Source of the DNA: Cenococcum geophilum 1.58
Lineage: Eukaryota > Ascomycota > Dothideomycetes > Gloniales > Gloniaceae
Assembly: GCA_001692895.1 (NCBI GenBank)
Contig: KV748180.1
Location: 310,001-374,000 of the forward strand
DNA length: 64,000 nt
Reading direction: 5' to 3'
Program-made: the position numbers and the translations under genes
Notes under the pieces: model-generated
Database searches by the model: none
Told to the model about the DNA's origin: nothing
The model's input: only the letters and a program-made list of their open reading frames with translations
Shown here: positions 39,091 through 51,700 of the stretch, one piece after another
How the letters are laid out: each line of letters opens with the position of its first letter
Numbering within the stretch: position 1 is the stretch's first letter

Positions 39091-40609
39091 GTAAAAGGTA
39101 GGATGCAAAGCTATCTATATAAGCCGCTATAGGAGATAAGCTGAGATACTAAAGTATTCTTAATTAGAGCGGTATTAAGACTTAGTATAATATAACTGGG
39201 CTAAGTAAGAATGTGACTTACGCGAGGCGGTAATTAGAGTTTCACGGCTATATATTATATGGAGTATATAAAGAATTCAAATCTATTAGACTAGTAATTA
39301 TAAGATATTCCTACTAAATACGCCAAGAATAAGAATACTAAACTAGAAATAGACCTTTAAGCTAAAAAGAGCACCACTATTTAAGAACGAGGATATCCTA
39401 AAGCATTACCGCTGTCCCTTGCGCATGGTAGCTCTGCCCTTTACTTTTATAGAGTGTACCTATAGTGATCTAACCTTAGTATGCCGGACGCGTCTTTAGT
39501 AAGACTTAAGGGCATCTTTAGAATTTAAAAGCCCGCTTTTATAAACCTAGGTAGGCTTTTAAACTACCTTATATTTACGCCTTAACTTAGTTATTTTTTC
39601 CCCTAGAATATTATTAATCTTCTATTTATTATCTAAGTTTATTTTATTAAATTTGTCTTTTTTAGCCTGGGTACGGCGCTTTATAGTAGGCTCTAGGTCT
39701 AAAACGTCGCTCTAGTTATTAGCGACGCTATTAGGGAATTATTAAGGAATAATATCTAGTATATATAACCCGTTTTCCTAGCGCCTAAGAGCTATTTAGA
39801 TTAACTATTCTTCTAAATTAGTATTTAAGGCGGCTCTAAGTATCGCTTTACTGTAGTTAGAGTTAGAGGCTAAGTTTAATAGCGGCTTTTAGGTATAAAG
39901 GCGATTATATATAGGGGATCTAGCCTAATTATAATAATCGCTGTTAAGCGTAGTGCTCCGGTTGGACGTGTACATAGATGGAATTAAAGGGGAAAGGTAA
40001 GACCGCTAAAGATAATGCTTTACAGCATGCTTTGGTTTTAATCTACTACTAATAGGCGCTAGTAATCCTTGTCGCCCTACACACCCGTGGGCCTTATTAC
40101 TCTTGTTGCTATCGCTATCGCTACTATCGCCGTCCCTAGCGTCGTTATTATCTGTATTGCCGCTGTCGCCGCTTCTATTATTGCAGTTCTCGGCCTTACC
40201 TTTATCTACAACATTCTTACCGCCCTTATTATTATTATTATTATAATTATATTCTTTAGCTAAGCCGTTAATAAGATTATTAAGATTATCTTATAGTGGT
40301 CTAATATTACGGGAAGATAAAGATTGCTAAAGTAAAGGGCTAGTAGGCCACGTAGCAGAGGCCGCTCGCTCCTTAATATGGTTATTGCTACCGCTAAGGT
40401 TAGGGGTGGGAGGGCTAGGAGGCAAGGTTCTCTAAAAAGCTAGTAATCTTTATTGCTTTCTAGGCCGTAGGCTTTTGCTACTCTTGCTAACGGAAGTATT
40501 AGAGATATAATTAATATTGTCTAGTTGCTTAAGTTAATTAAACCTCCGCTTTTTTAACTTCTTAGCTTCTAAAGACTCTTAACTGGCACTTATTAATGTT
40601 TTAAGCTTC
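39091..40609. other. RIP-mutated DNA containing repeat copy D
   Basis: Contains the dispersed repeat at 39,470-39,665. On the minus strand near 40,260-40,070 there is an Asn/Asp/Ser-rich low-complexity frame (NNNNNKGG, DSGNTDNNDARDGDSSDSDS) that resembles the Asn/Asp-rich part of the frame in repeat B and may belong with it. Confidence 0.4.
39470..39665. repeat. Dispersed repeat, copy D
   Basis: Same-orientation partner of 13,020-13,215; about 195 bp with matching order of motifs and frequent transition differences. Confidence 0.6.
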
Positions 40610-43193
40610 TACCTAAACCGTAGAGCGGTTCTGATATAATGCCCCTTAACTAAATTATCTATTTAACTGCTATCTAGCGTTAAAGGTGTGGTATAATTAT
40701 GCGTAGGTACGTATACCTCCTCTTATAGTACTTCTAATAAAGGCAGCTCTTTATCTTCTTTATTATCCTTATTACTGCTGTTATTCCTATTATCTACTAA
40801 TTATTAGACAAGGCTATTGTAAATTAAAGGAGATGCACGTACTAAATTCATAGGGTATTAGTTGGTTATCGGCTTTACTAGCCTTATTAACTTCGTTAGC
40901 TTTATTATTAGCGTTACTAAATTTATCGCCCTTGGTTTCCGGGTCCAGATCGGCTGTATTATCTTTAATAACTATTAGATTTGCTGCTAGTTATTAAAAC
41001 TATATATTTAAAACTACTAGGGAAAGAGGGAGAGTAGTGGGGTAATTATTAGGATAATTACCTTAACTACTTCCCCTAGAGACTTGACTGTTATTTCCAT
41101 CCCCATCTTCCTTATTGTCCTTATTATCTTTATAATACTTATTATAAGCTTTCTTGTAATTATATATATAGTCTATAGGCACTTTATTAGACGGAATCTC
41201 TAAATTAAGGCCCTAGGTAGAATAATATGCTATTAAGTGCCTAAGCTTTTAATGCTTCTTAACTTTTTAGGGGGAAAAGTGGTATTTTATACTTTATCTA
41301 AGGTATACTGCTTACGCCTTTTTTAAAAGCTGTAGTTATATAATACTAAGACGAAGCTATTAATTTTCTAGGGGGACTAGTGTAGAAATTGTTATTATTA
41401 AGCGAAATTTTAGGAGGGATGCGAAATAAAGATTAAGGTGGTGCTAGTATTGTTGCCGTTAGAGTTATTATTACTTTGTAGCTTTTAAAAGCCTTAAGGG
41501 GGGAATTATAGGTCTTTTTAAGTATACGCTAGTTCTCTATTTACCGCTAGCTCTTATTTATTACCCCTTACCCCTTACCCCCCGCTTAGGCTTCTTACCG
41601 AATTAAAGTACTTAATGTGTGCGCCTTTAGTATAAGCTGGAGTAGATTGCCGTTTATAGGGTATAAAGGTTTGTAAGGGCTTAAATATCTAGCGCCTAAT
41701 TAACACCCTTAGTAAATTGCGATTAAACTATATCCGCCCGTCTAAGCTGGCATGTTTAGCTTTAATACAGCTATTATATCTAGCCCCTTATTAGGAGGCT
41801 GGTGGCGTAAATTCCCCACCTTTATCCCTTAGTAAAGGGTAGCGCTAATATGTCTATTTACTTTTTGGCAATACTAGTCTAGCTAATCCTCTATACCGCT
41901 TATATTGGTAGGAGGTAAAGCCCTATTTATGCGTCTGCGTTATAAGCTATCTATAATGGAAGGAGGTAGTGTCCTTATTAGTGGTGGGCGGGGCTCTTTA
42001 ATACTAACCGCCTAGTAATAAATATGCCTGCCGTTTGTACGGTAATTGTATATATATCTATAAATGTACTAGGTAAAAGACTGTATAGAGATACTTACCC
42101 TCCTAATATAGCTGGCTGGTATTGGAGATTCCTATATAGTTATGCCACTATACCATTAATCTATTATGCGCTTAAAAGCTATAACCTTTTAATTTTAATC
42201 TAAGTGGTTTCTACTATAGCCCCATAGCTTAGAAGGCTAGATTGTTGATCCTCTGCTTTACTACTAAGTGAGGTAGCTAAAGCTAATAGCCCCTTAGCCC
42301 TAAACTAGTAGATTAAACGACGTTACTAAAACATCTATAGTAATATAACTATATTACTAGGAAGGTATGCATAGCAACCTAAGCGATACTCTATACAATA
42401 TTTGTTTAAATGATGCCTAATATAGCCCTATATAGCATAGTCGCTTAAATTAGTAATCCCTAGCTGCTTTTCTGCTAAGTAGCCTAGTAGGTATATAAGT
42501 TATAATATAGGTAGCTTTAGCTATTGGTAAACGCTAAAGCGGGCCATCTAATTAATAGCGTATCCTAGGAGAGAAACGTAGGTTACTAAAATAAGTGCGA
42601 TATAAGCTCTCTTAAGCCCTTTAGGGGGCGATGTGTATCCCTGTCCCTTCTAGCTTGGAAGGAGATATAGGGCTAAGTTAAATAAGACGATGGTGCTGAC
42701 GCGGCTAGTAACTACGGAATTCCCTTAACCCCCTTCCTATGAGACGGTTGCGGGCCAGCGTTATTTAGGAGGCTAAAGAAGAAAGAGTAAGAGAGAAGAG
42801 GATTATAAAGGTATATACGCGCTCGCTAGATAAGGCCGCGCTAAAAGAGCTTAATAATAATTAAAGCCATTAGTAACAGAGGCGTAATTAGAAGACTATA
42901 GTCGTCTATATATTAATATAGAAGAGAAAGTTGCCTATTAGAAAGGCCGTAATTAACTGCATTAATTATTAGTTTAACGCGGGGGAATAAAGAAATAAGT
43001 GGGCTAGACGTGCATACATATAAGCGCTAAGGGGACGGTAGAAATGCCTTAATGCGACCGTGTCAGGGACTAGCAGCAAGAAGAGAAGGAGGCGCAGCGT
43101 TAGGAGAAAGGAAAGATGGAAGATAAGAGGAAAAGCAGTGAGAGAAATGGCCTTTTATAGTTGAGGTCAAGGGGTAGTCTTAGCTTAGCTGGG
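40610..43193. repeat. Diverged direct repeat, copy B
   Basis: Partner of copy A at 1-2,318, same orientation, about 41 kb away. It ends after 'agcttagct' near 43,193, where the match to A also ends. Copy B lacks most of the tandem array of A. Its lower divergence from a coding state makes the minus-strand gene relic at 40,860-41,300 readable. It is followed within about 130 bp by the fossil LTR element. Confidence 0.7.
40860..41300 (-). pseudogene. Decayed protein gene inside repeat B, 3' part
   Basis: On the minus strand from about 41,300: KLRHLIAYYST, then LNLEIPSNKVPIDYIYNYKK, AYNKYYKDNKDNKEDGDGNN and SQVSRGSS. The frame reaches TAA near 41,062, followed at once by 'gtaatt' and, about 45 bases on, 'ccctag', which could be a small intron. 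A further frame downstream reads AANLIVIKDNTADLDPETKG and KFSNANNKANEVNKASKAD. Copy A shows the same region more mutated. No family recognised; the Asn/Lys/Asp-rich tail is low complexity. Confidence 0.45.
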
Positions 43194-43813
43194 GTTAATA
43201 AGCGAGGGCGCCTTGCTTATAAAGGAAGCCTCTATTTCCTAATACGTAGTCTTTATTTTATTTTTTACTAAATAAATAAAGGGCCTATAATAAGCCTTTA
43301 TAGATACCCTTATTTAATAAAAGGCTTAACACTAAGAGACAATTAGATCCCTAAGAAAAGAAATTAAAGAGATCTACTGTAACCCACTATCTGCTATACT
43401 ATTACCCCCATCCGCTCCTACTAGTGTTAACCTATAAGTACTAGATAGAGGAGACGTGTTTAAAACTGGCTCCTTAACCCCAAATTTACTAATTAGTGCC
43501 CCTATAAAGAAGCTAACTAAATATCTTCTTAATCCTCCCGCCTATTTAGGTAAAAGGAGTAAACTACGCTCCTTCTTTAACCAACTTAAGAATAAGCTAA
43601 ATGGTAATATTAATCGCTACCCTACCCCTAATAGTTAACTATATTATACTATAAGCTATCTAATGGGAGACGCCGCGGAAACTATATACCCGTTTTAGCT
43701 AAGCACTATAAAAGAACTAGTTACTATACTAGAAGCATTTTATAGCGACCCTAACTAAATTATAATAGTATAAAGGAAACTAAATAAGATAATATATAGC
43801 TCTAAGAGCTTCC

Positions 43814-43870
43814 NATTATACTTTNCNNAGTTCTACNNCTATNCTAAANAGACTAGATNNAATAAACCCN
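43814..43870. other. Cluster of ambiguous bases (N)
   Basis: About a dozen single or double N calls are scattered over 57 bases inside the gag region. They are mixed with called bases rather than a solid gap, which suggests a mosaic consensus of near-identical repeat copies. Confidence 0.95.
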
Positions 43871-46800
43871 CCTTAATTAATCGCCTAGTGGAATCCTTAA
43901 ACTCTAAACTAAAGGCTTCCCTTATAGGAGTTAAGCTGCCGGATACCCTTACTACCTACGCTAATGTTATTAACGGCCTGTATAACGATATACTACGCCT
44001 TACCCCAAAATATACACTTTAATACTTTACCCCTTAACTATCTAAGACCCGCAAGGACTTAAACGCTATAGATATTAACGCTAGAACCCTTTCTTACGCC
44101 CTAAAAGGATCTGCTAAATATAAATAACGTATTAAATATAGCCTTTGTTTTAAATGCGGAAGCGATACTTATATCTTAAGTTACTGCTTTATCCCCTTAC
44201 CTAAAATAAATATTCAAACAACTAGTATAGGTAGTGTACCGCTATCCTAATTATATAAAAGGACAACTAGTATAAGTAACTAATTGCTTCCGTTAAGCCC
44301 TACCTACTAACCCTAATTGTTATTTAATTCCGGTTTAGTATTTAGTAAATACCACTTATAAGGACGAAGCTATAATTAATACGCTATAAGAACTCCGCCC
44401 TAATTACCTCTAAAAGGAAAGTCCTGGAGCTAAGTCGCTTTCTAAAACGGCTTTGCCTTAGGATCTTATTAAATGCTTTAGATATTATAAACTCTAACTT
44501 CTAGGACCGTAGTATAACTATTAACTGCTATCTTTAGTAGAATGGTTAATAAGCTAGTACTTAAGTCCTAATTAATATAGGAGCTAGTAGCATAGAATTT
44601 ATCAATAAGATCTTCGCGTAAGATAATAGTTTTACCCTAACCCCCCTTAACCGGCATATTAACGTATTTAGATTTAATAGTAAACGCACGGTCTTAGGCT
44701 AAATTACCTATATAGTATACCTAAGACTCTAATACCTAAACCATAAAGAACTAATTAGGCTTTTTATTACCACCTTAGGTTACCTAGTAATCCTTAGACA
44801 ACCCTAGATAAAGCTTTATAAGGTAACTATTAATTAAAACAACCTTAAGCTTCTATTTACCGCCTCCCGCTATAAGTAGAAGTGCCTTATAACTTACTAC
44901 TTAGACCTAAAACTAAAATTTAAAAAATCTACTAAAATCTACCCTATACCTAAGAAGTCTACCCGATTCCACTAGCCTAGGAATTCCACTAAATTCTACT
45001 AATATAAGACTTCCACCGATATCTATTAAAGATCTAAAAATTCTACCGAACCCTATAAACCGATTCTAACTACTATACCGCCCTAAGCTAAGTAGAAGCT
45101 TAAGCTTAATATACGAAAATACTAGAAGGACTAGCATTTTACTATAAAAAGGATTCTTAAAGAACCCGAACCTAAATCTAATACTAACTCTATACCTAAT
45201 ACCGAACCTAAACCTAAATAAGAAACTAGGGACAATCTAAGCGAGCTTAGCACCCTAGATATCCGCATAATTAGAGCTGCCCCGCTAGCGCAACTTGCTA
45301 AGAAACCCAAGTATACGATCTTCGCTGTTATAATAGCCGACATTAAGAAGGCCTTAGTATTAAAGAAGTATACTAACCCTACCACGAAGGTACTAGTAGA
45401 GTATTATTACCGCCTAGATATATTCTTATAAAAGGAAGCTAATAAGCTACTAGAACACCAACTATACGACTATAAGATTATACTTAAAGAAGGAAAGTAG
45501 CCTAGATTTGGACCCTTATATAGGATGTCCTAAAACAAACTCTAAGTGCTATAAAAGTATTTAGATAAGAACCTAAGTAAAGGATTTATTAGAGCAAGCT
45601 TATCGCCTATAGCCGTACTAGTAATCTTTATTAAGAAACCCGGCAGCAGTCTGCGCTTCTATATAGACTACTAAGCTCTTAATGCCGTTACCATTAAGAA
45701 CTAATATCTAATCCCGTTAATATAAGAGACGCTAAACTAATTAAGTAAGGCGCGTTACTACACGAAGCTTAATATTATCTCTGCATTTAACCGTCTTTAT
45801 ATTATAAAAGGAGATAAATAGCTTACTGTATTTTATACCCGATATGGACTATTTAAGTACTTAGTAATACCCTTTGGCCTCGTAAACGCTCCAAGCTTGT
45901 TTTAATATTACGTAAATAACACCCTACGTCCCTACCTAGACATCTTCTATACTGCTTATATTAATGATATCCTAATATATAGTAATAACCTAACCGAATA
46001 TTGGAAACACGTTAACCTTGTCCTATAAGCCCTATATAGAGCTAGTCTATAATTAGATATAGATAAGTGCGAGTTTTATAAAACGGAAGTCCTATACCTT
46101 AGACTCCTTATTTCTATAAACGGTATATAAATAGACCTAAAGAAAGTCGAAGTAATTATAAACTGGTAAGAACCCAAGAACGTTAAAGATATAAAAGCCT
46201 TTATAGAATTTGCCAATTTCTACTAATAGTTTATTAATAACTTCTCCGCCCTAGTTTTACCCCTTATAGCTTTAACCTAAAAGGATAAAATCTTTGTCTT
46301 TAATAAGGAATATAAGAAGGCCTTTGCCTATCTAAAGGTTATATTTACTACTACGCCTATACTTTAATACTTTAACCTAAACTAAATAAGTGTTATAAAA
46401 GCCGATTTATCTAACTACGTTACTAAAGGTATCCTGTCTTAATATAATAAGGATGGAGTATTGCACCCCGTAGTATACTTCTTAAAATAACTAAGCCTAG
46501 CTAAATATAACTACGAGATCTATAATAAGGAATTATTAGCTATTATTAGATGTTTTAAACAATAGCAACCTAAACTAAAAGGCGCTAGATTTCCAATTAA
46601 GGTCCTTAGCAACTATAAAAACCTACAGTACTTTACAACCACGAAATAGCTAAGCCATTATTAAGCCCGCTAGTTAGAATACCTATCCCGTTTCTAATTC
46701 TTAATTATATACTATCTAGGCGTTTAAGGCTAAAAGCCTAATGCCCTAACCCAACGCTCGTAAGACGCGCTAGTACTAAAAGAAGCGCGCTCTTACTAAA

Positions 46801-48393
46801 ATTAGACCCTGCTTTATCCCGAACTATTTAACCCTCCTACTAAAGATATTATGGTATACGCCCTTAAAATAACTAATTAATTAATTAAATAGATTATAAC
46901 TAACAAATACCTAAATAACGAGTTTATTTAAGAGACGCTTAAGCTAATATAAGATAGCATTTAACGTTCTAAAAGGATTTCCCTAAGTAAATATAAAGCC
47001 TATAGGAACCGCTTATACTACTAGAACCGCCTAGTTATACCTAACTATAATGAACTTAAGCTTAAGCTCCTTAAATATATATATAACCTACCTATTGCCG
47101 GCCACCTGGGCTAAGGAAAAACCCTAGAGCTACTTTAATAGGAGTATTACTAGCTAAATATATATAATATAATACGAAGGTATGTCTCTAGCTACTATAT
47201 CTATTAATAAGCTAAAGCTTCGCATAAGATGTATAACGGCCTCCTAAAGCCACTGCCTGTTCCGGACCGAAGATGGAAGGATATCTTAATTAACTTTATT
47301 GTTAACCTCCCCGTAAGTAAAGGCTGTATAAATATTATAGTAGTGGTAGACCAACTATCTAAGATAAGGTACTTAATCGCCTACCCTAATATATTAACGC
47401 CTGCTATTACCTAACTGTTTCTAAATTATGTATAAAAACTCTATAGACTTTCTAAAATAATTATCTCCGATAGGGGCAGCTAGTTTATCTTTATATTTTA
47501 GAAAAAACTAACTACCTAACTCTATATTAAAGCACTATTGTCTACGGCATACTACCTAGAAATGGATGGTTAAATAGAACATATAAATGCTATAATAGAA
47601 TAGTATATTCGGATATACACGTCGTACCTATAAGATAACTGGATTAACTGGCTTGTATTTACTAAGTTTACCGTAAATAATTCCGTCTTGGAAACTATAA
47701 AGGTCTCCCCGTTCCTGGCCAACTACGGCTAGTATTTATAAATGGGTTTTAAACCCTTTAGTAATGTTCCTTACCCCGCTTACTACGCCTTATAAATTAT
47801 AGAAGTAAATAAATTCGTAAAAAAGATAGAGGAACTATAACAGTTTTTTACTAATAAAATAATATAGGCTTAATCTGTCTATAAAGCCGCAGTAAATAAG
47901 AAATAAACCCTAGCACCAGCCTACTAAATTAGTAACTTTGTCTAGCTAAATATAAAAAATCTAAATATAAAACGCCCTACTAAGAAGCTTAATTAGAAGA
48001 ACGCTGGCCTTATAAGATTAAGAAGGTCGTTTCCTCTTATGCCTATTAGTTAAAGCTCCCTAATACGGTTAAAATCCACCCTATATTCTATACGTTAGTC
48101 CTCTACCCTACTGCCCCCGTATTAAACGCCCTGCCTAAATAGATATAAGACCCTCCCCTACTAGTTAAAATGGATGGTGAGAACAAGTACTTTATTAAAA
48201 GAATTAATAATATTAAGTATAATAAACGGAAACGCTAGTATATGTACCTTATAAAATGGAGAGGCTTTACTAAGCCCTTATAGGAACCTGTTAACTCTAT
48301 AGGACTTATATAAGCCGCAGAAGACTTTTATAAACTCTACCTAGAACTACCACAGCCTAATCTCGCAGAAGCTTAAGTTTAAAGGGGGGGTAC

Positions 48394-48764
48394 TGTTACG
48401 GGATACCCCCGTAACACCTTACACACGTCTACCTATTTCTACCAACTTAGCAATTAAAGATTAACCGCAAAATGGTAATCTAACGGTAATCTAATAGCAA
48501 TCTAACGGCAATCTATGGTATTCTGCTATATTCTACCAAGTTCTACTAAATTCTGCTAAGTTCTGCCAGGACTACGACCTAAACCCTATTCTGCCCTATA
48601 TACGTGTTAATTAAGCAACTAAGTCAACAATATATGCCCATTCTTCCCGTTTTCCTACCTTCTTTCCTTACGCAACGTCTTGATCTTATTACACAGTTCA
48701 TATACATAGCTTAATAATATCTACTTTGCTATATATTATCGTCGCTTATACTTACTCTATAACA
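48394..48764 (+). repeat. 3' LTR of the chromovirus fossil
   Basis: Starts TGTTACGGG immediately after a polypurine tract and ends TATAACA, giving TGTTA...TAACA termini. The first 24 bases can fold on themselves (GTTACGGG pairs with CCCCGTAAC). It contains reiterated 'ggtaatctaa' and 'ttctgctaa' motifs. CpA and TpG are clearly more frequent here than in the flanking DNA. Confidence 0.85.
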
Positions 48765-48784
48765 TTAAGCCTTTAAAGTAGTCG

Positions 48785-51700
48785 TTATTATATATAGGGT
48801 AGATTTAATAAAGGCGGCGATTAATCTAGGCTAGATATACTTGCCTAATTATAGATTTCTCGTTAAGGATAAGATAGTAAATATCCTTAAAAGCCTGTTA
48901 TAGAGGTGCAAGACTAGTAGTAGGTAAGTCCTTAAATAGGCGATTTATTGGTAACCTTAATAGATTATATATAGTTCTGCCGTTAATATTAAAGGCAGCT
49001 ACCCTAGTAGGGGCCGCTTAAGCTAATAGTATTGGCTTGCTATTAGCCCTTGCTATATTATAGAGCGTAGTAAAGAGAATAGTAATAAAATGTAATTTAC
49101 TAGTTTCTGCCTCTCTATTAATATTAATCCGTAGTAAAGAGGGGCCAACACCCACTTAAATCTGCTTGTAGTAATTAATTATAATATTATAAATATAACG
49201 CTAGCCTAGTTGTAAGGAGAATAGAGTTGCTATTTAGGATAGGCGGCTCTATGGTAGAGGCTGTAGCCGTACTTCTTGCTAATAAGTCCTCTTATTAAGC
49301 TGCGGGTATGTACCCTAATATATACTCTAGTCGTAGTTATAATTAAGCTCCCTATTACTAAGCCTGTTAGGATTCTTAATTTTAACTCCATTAATATTTT
49401 AAACGCGGGTATGCAGGGCCTTAAAGAACTAGTATAGCTCTAAGTCGTCTACAAAATCGCCTTTAAACTTATTAATATTATTAGTAGTTTTGCGACCTTT
49501 TTCTAGTTTTTAATTATAGAAGTAGTTAGGTAGGTGCTAATAAGAGTTAATATAAGCCTAATAGGAAGCTATATAATTAGGGGCCCCGAATCTATTAGTA
49601 TAAGTAGCTACTTCCTTATACTCCCTTTATAGATAATAAAGAATAAGCTTTATATAGTAGAACTTAGGATACTATAAATAGGAAGGATTGTATTTATATT
49701 ACGGAAAGTATAATATAACTTAAGGCCTTACTCTTAGTTAACGCTTATAAGTAGAGTAATTAAAATAGAGTAGAAAGTTAAGGAAAGTAATATCTTCTAC
49801 CCTATTTAGGCGGCGCTTATATTTCTTATAGTTAGATAGTCCGTACCCTCTTAGTTATCTATCCTTAAGCTTATATATAGCGCTTTAATTATCCTTCTAG
49901 TAGCAGTCTAAAGTTATTATATTTCTTAAGCCTTCGGAAAGGGGAATGTTAAGAAGTAGATAGTATACCTCCTATACTAACCAATCGCGTTTAGTAATAA
50001 GCTTATTTATAAACTTAGCTACTATTAAACTAAAGGTATAGAGACTATTAGTATACGGCTATACTAATTAGAGTAACTCCTAGTAGGAAGTTAACTTCTT
50101 CTCTTTCTTACTGCAATATTTGCCTATATAGTTAACTATTACTAATATACTTATAGCGGGCAACGTATTAATATTTGCTATCTACGCCAGTAGTATAGCT
50201 AAATTAGAGCTATTAAGAAGCTTATTATTACGCTATAGATAGAACGTCTAGTAATATAGATTTTAATCCTTTAATACAGCGGCCTTATTGTAGAGAGAGC
50301 GTAGAAAGTAAAAGCGGCACTTCTTTATTCTAGCGGAGCCTTTCTTTAATCTTAAGTAGTAAGATTTAGTATAATTACGGTGCTGTTAAAATCAATTAAG
50401 GTAGGCAGTAAGAAGCTTACTAGTGTTAAGGTATTCTTTATAGCTAAGAGTAGAAGGATATTAAAGATTAGGAGGCCTAGATTAATTAGGATTTATTATA
50501 GATATAAAAGCAGCCTAGTGCTTAGTAAAAGCCGCCCTTAATTTACTAGTTAACGGATCTAGCCTTAGGGCTGTTAAACTCTATAAAAAGCTATATATAT
50601 AGCCGCTACCTTATACCTACTACTTATATCGGGACTAAAAGTTAGTGCTATTAAATAGACCTATAAGCACGTGCTTCCTAAATAGATTAAAGCGGCGATA
50701 TAGCTAGTAAGCAGTAATATATAGGTTATTGTTAAGATTTTAAGAAGTAATCTAGTAGCGCTAAGCCTTATTAGCAGCCTTATATTTATTAAATTAAGGT
50801 ATATAAGAGTGTAGATTATACTAATATAGATTAGTAGTGCTAAGTGTAAAGAATAGAGACCCGCTTTTAATATTTTTAGTATAAACTATAAGCTTATTTC
50901 TTTTTTGCTTCTAGTAAAGCCTAGTGCCCTTAAGCTTCCGTATATATTATATAATCTTATTTAGAATCTAATTACCCTTACTACTATTTATAAGATTACT
51001 AAGCTTATCTAAAGATAGACTATTTTTATTTAATTAGCCGTAAAGAAAGCGGGTGGCGTTAAGGGCTTACTCTCTTATAATCTGATTAAACATATAGTAG
51101 CGAAATAAGGGATAGCGGCTAAACTAACCGTCCTAATACTTAAGTATATGCTTGGCGTATGTAGCTAGGGTAACTATACAGCTTCGTAGCATATTAAAGT
51201 TGGCTTTACTATAAGGAAATAGAGTAGGAAAGGCGCTACGTATAATAAAACTAGCTAATCGCTTAGAGAGAGGTGTTTACCGTATAGTAGGAACCTCTAG
51301 CCCTGCTTATAGGTCTTATTAGTATTAAACCTTGCGACCTAAAAGCTCTAATTTATTAAGGTTAGGTATTAGATTAGGAACTAGAGTATCTAGTATATTG
51401 TTATTAAATTCGCCGTCCGGTATATTACTATTAAGCTTAGTAGGTAGAGCAGAAGGACATTGTATAGGAGTAGTAAGGTAAGCCGTTAAGCCACTAGAAT
51501 TAGACTTTAACTTTAACTTATTAATATAAGGTAGCTACTCTAATATAAAGCCGTTTTTAGGTAAGCTAGTAAGCTAGGTGCTATATATTTTAATATTATA
51601 ATAATTAGGATAATTAACCTTTAGAAAGTAAAGCTACTATGCTATAATAGAGCGCCTTATAGTATACCGCTTGGTAAACCGCTAACTTAGGTATTTACTA

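Larger units (their letters stand above)
43320..48764 (+). mobile_element. Fossil Ty3/Gypsy LTR element, chromovirus type, 5' LTR not seen
   Basis: Parts in order: gag from about 43,320, with a CCHC-type zinc knuckle near 44,150-44,190; protease region about 44,560-44,700; reverse transcriptase about 45,500-46,200, with the catalytic region near 45,960; RNase H about 46,400-46,700; integrase zinc-binding region about 47,080-47,190; integrase core about 47,270-47,650; a C-terminal chromodomain about 48,170-48,340 (YLIKWRGFTKPL visible). A polypurine tract (about 48,381-48,390) and a 371-bp 3' LTR follow. No matching 5' LTR exists upstream. The copy is broken by dozens of nonsense changes of RIP type and is surely inactive. 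Age cannot be estimated without the second LTR. Ambiguous bases lie within gag. Confidence 0.9.

Noticed and set aside
40069-40263. Open hydrophobic plus-strand frame of 64 codons
   Set aside because: It is the antisense shadow of an Asn/Asp/Ser-rich low-complexity stretch in RIP DNA; no start context or homology.
45131-45385. 84-codon minus-strand open frame
   Set aside because: Antisense within the pol region of the fossil LTR element.
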